A stretch of DNA of 64,000 nucleotides from CAWBLP01 sp963789495 (lineage in GTDB: Bacteria; Pseudomonadota; Alphaproteobacteria; Acetobacterales; Acetobacteraceae): the NCBI GenBank assembly GCA_963789495.1, contig CAWBLP010000015.1, positions 1 to 64,000 on the forward strand, given 5' to 3'. The number at the start of each line of letters is the position of its first letter. Position 1 is the stretch's first letter. Below are positions 63,470 to 64,000 of this stretch, one piece after another. The position numbers and the translations under genes are program-made. The notes below the pieces were generated by a model, which searched no databases, was not told the DNA's origin, and saw only the letters and a program-made list of their open reading frames with translations.

Positions 63470-63700
63470 GCGATCGGGGCCTTGTTCCGAACCCCACCAG
63501 GAGCCGTTGCCTCCTGGAGCTCCCGCAAAGGCAAACCTTTGCAATCCGTTCGGTTCGGGTTCGGGAGGGCGCGCGGGCGCCTCGGACCAAGCGATCATCA
63601 CGACCGGCCCCCTCCCGAACCCGAACGCTATGTGGATCCAAGGGCTGTGCCCTTGCGGGGTTTCAAGGGGCAGCGCCGCTTGATGGGGGTTCCCGGGCAA
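63470..63700. repeat. Composite hairpin repeat, copy 2
   Basis: The 380-base gap between the binding protein and dedA carries a chain of palindromes: CCAGGAG/CTCCTGG, GCAAAGG/CCTTTGC, a 17-bp perfect inverted repeat GTTCGGGTTCGGGAGGG (63553-63569 and 63610-63626), then the segment 63628-63695 that resembles 8326-8400 (CCAAGGGC, GGGGCAGCGCC, GATGGGGG). No gene is supported here. Confidence 0.78.
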
Positions 63701-63797
63701 CGCCTCCGACGCTTGCCGCACCGCACCACAAGCCGAGATGCGTTGATCCGCGCGCCGCATCACCCCATACCAGCCTTATGCTTGATGATACGGGCTC

Positions 63798-64000
63798 ATG
63801 CTGCACACGCACACGCTGATCGGCTTTCTGCATGACTATGGCTATTGGGCCCTGGCGGTGGTGGTCGGACTGGAAAGCCTGGGCCTGCCTCTGCCCGGGG
63901 AAGGCCTGCTGATCGCGGCCGCCCTGGTGGCTGGGGCGACCCACGAAATGAGTGTCCCCATGGTGATCGCCACCGCGGCGCTGGGGGCCATCTGCGGGCA
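63798..64000 (+). CDS. DedA-family membrane protein, 5' part
   Basis: The frame opens at ATG 63798 and stays open to the window end. It reads LIGFLHDYGYWALAVVVGLE, SLGLPLPGEGLLIAAALVAG and TAALGAICG. The first hydrophobic segment followed by the E-x-x-GLPLPGE motif is the hallmark of DedA proteins, which act in the inner membrane in lipid carrier recycling and envelope homeostasis. The rest lies beyond the window. Confidence 0.85.
   Translation, partial: MLHTHTLIGFLHDYGYWALAVVVGLESLGLPLPGEGLLIAAALVAGATHEMSVPMVIATAALGAICG

Noticed and set aside
60889..63534. 881-residue fusion protein on the minus strand
   Set aside because: Only the C-terminal part is alanine dehydrogenase with its own GTG start and ribosome site. 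The long upstream part is antisense to the binding-protein gene and has no family match.

Overview
The window is high-GC DNA from an alphaproteobacterium, most likely Rhodospirillales/Acetobacteraceae. This is an inference from gene families: a cysE-iscR-iscS-iscS-ferredoxin-mnmA operon, a class II ribonucleotide reductase, a petP/petR pair divergent from ilvE, many Liv/TRAP/Dpp uptake systems, and GC-rich palindromic intergenic repeats. No rRNA or other marker fixes the species.

Layout. 1-4.3 kb is mobile DNA. An IS630 transposase gene is split by an IS110-family element with a precise CT core at both junctions. Next to them lies a tyrosine integrase pointing away from the 3' end of a tRNA-Met(CAT), so the island edge is probably the tRNA 3' end near 4327. 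4.4-13.2 kb is core metabolism: cysteine, Fe-S and tRNA-thiolation genes on the minus strand, then an alpha/beta hydrolase and nrdJ. 13.2-25.4 kb carries acyl-CoA and small-acid catabolism (crotonases, enolase-superfamily dehydratase, AtzG/AtzE-type amidase, VOC protein, beta-hydroxyacid dehydrogenase, CoA-transferase, acyl-CoA dehydrogenase), an EamA exporter and a TPR protein. 26-31 kb is a complete Liv-type ABC transporter. 31-36.6 kb is a catabolic and salvage run: intradiol dioxygenase, cyclase, RraA-like protein, atypical M20 hydrolase, thiD, tenA. 37.6-45 kb is a Dpp-type peptide ABC operon with two tandem binding-protein paralogues. 45-48.8 kb is a histidine kinase, petR, petP and divergent ilvE. 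48.8-50.1 kb has no convincing gene and contains a 72-bp tandem repeat array. 50-54.7 kb is an amine oxidase and a TRAP transporter. 54.6-59.5 kb is a second Liv operon, behind whose binding-protein gene a complete IS630-family element has inserted. The end carries alanine dehydrogenase, another Liv-type binding protein, a hairpin-rich repeat and the start of a DedA gene.

Two features cut across the window. First, about twenty single-base indels, mostly insertions, break ten otherwise well-preserved genes (dehydrogenase, amidase, CoA-transferase A, thiD, a peptide-binding protein, petR, petP, dctM, livH, a Liv binding protein). This looks more like residual read error than gradual decay, although true pseudogenes cannot be excluded. 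Second, two families of palindromic intergenic repeats recur. The most interesting non-standard signals are the IS110 element with a 3' non-coding end that repeats its own terminus (candidate bridge/seek RNA), and the 72-bp array at about 49.3-49.9 kb.
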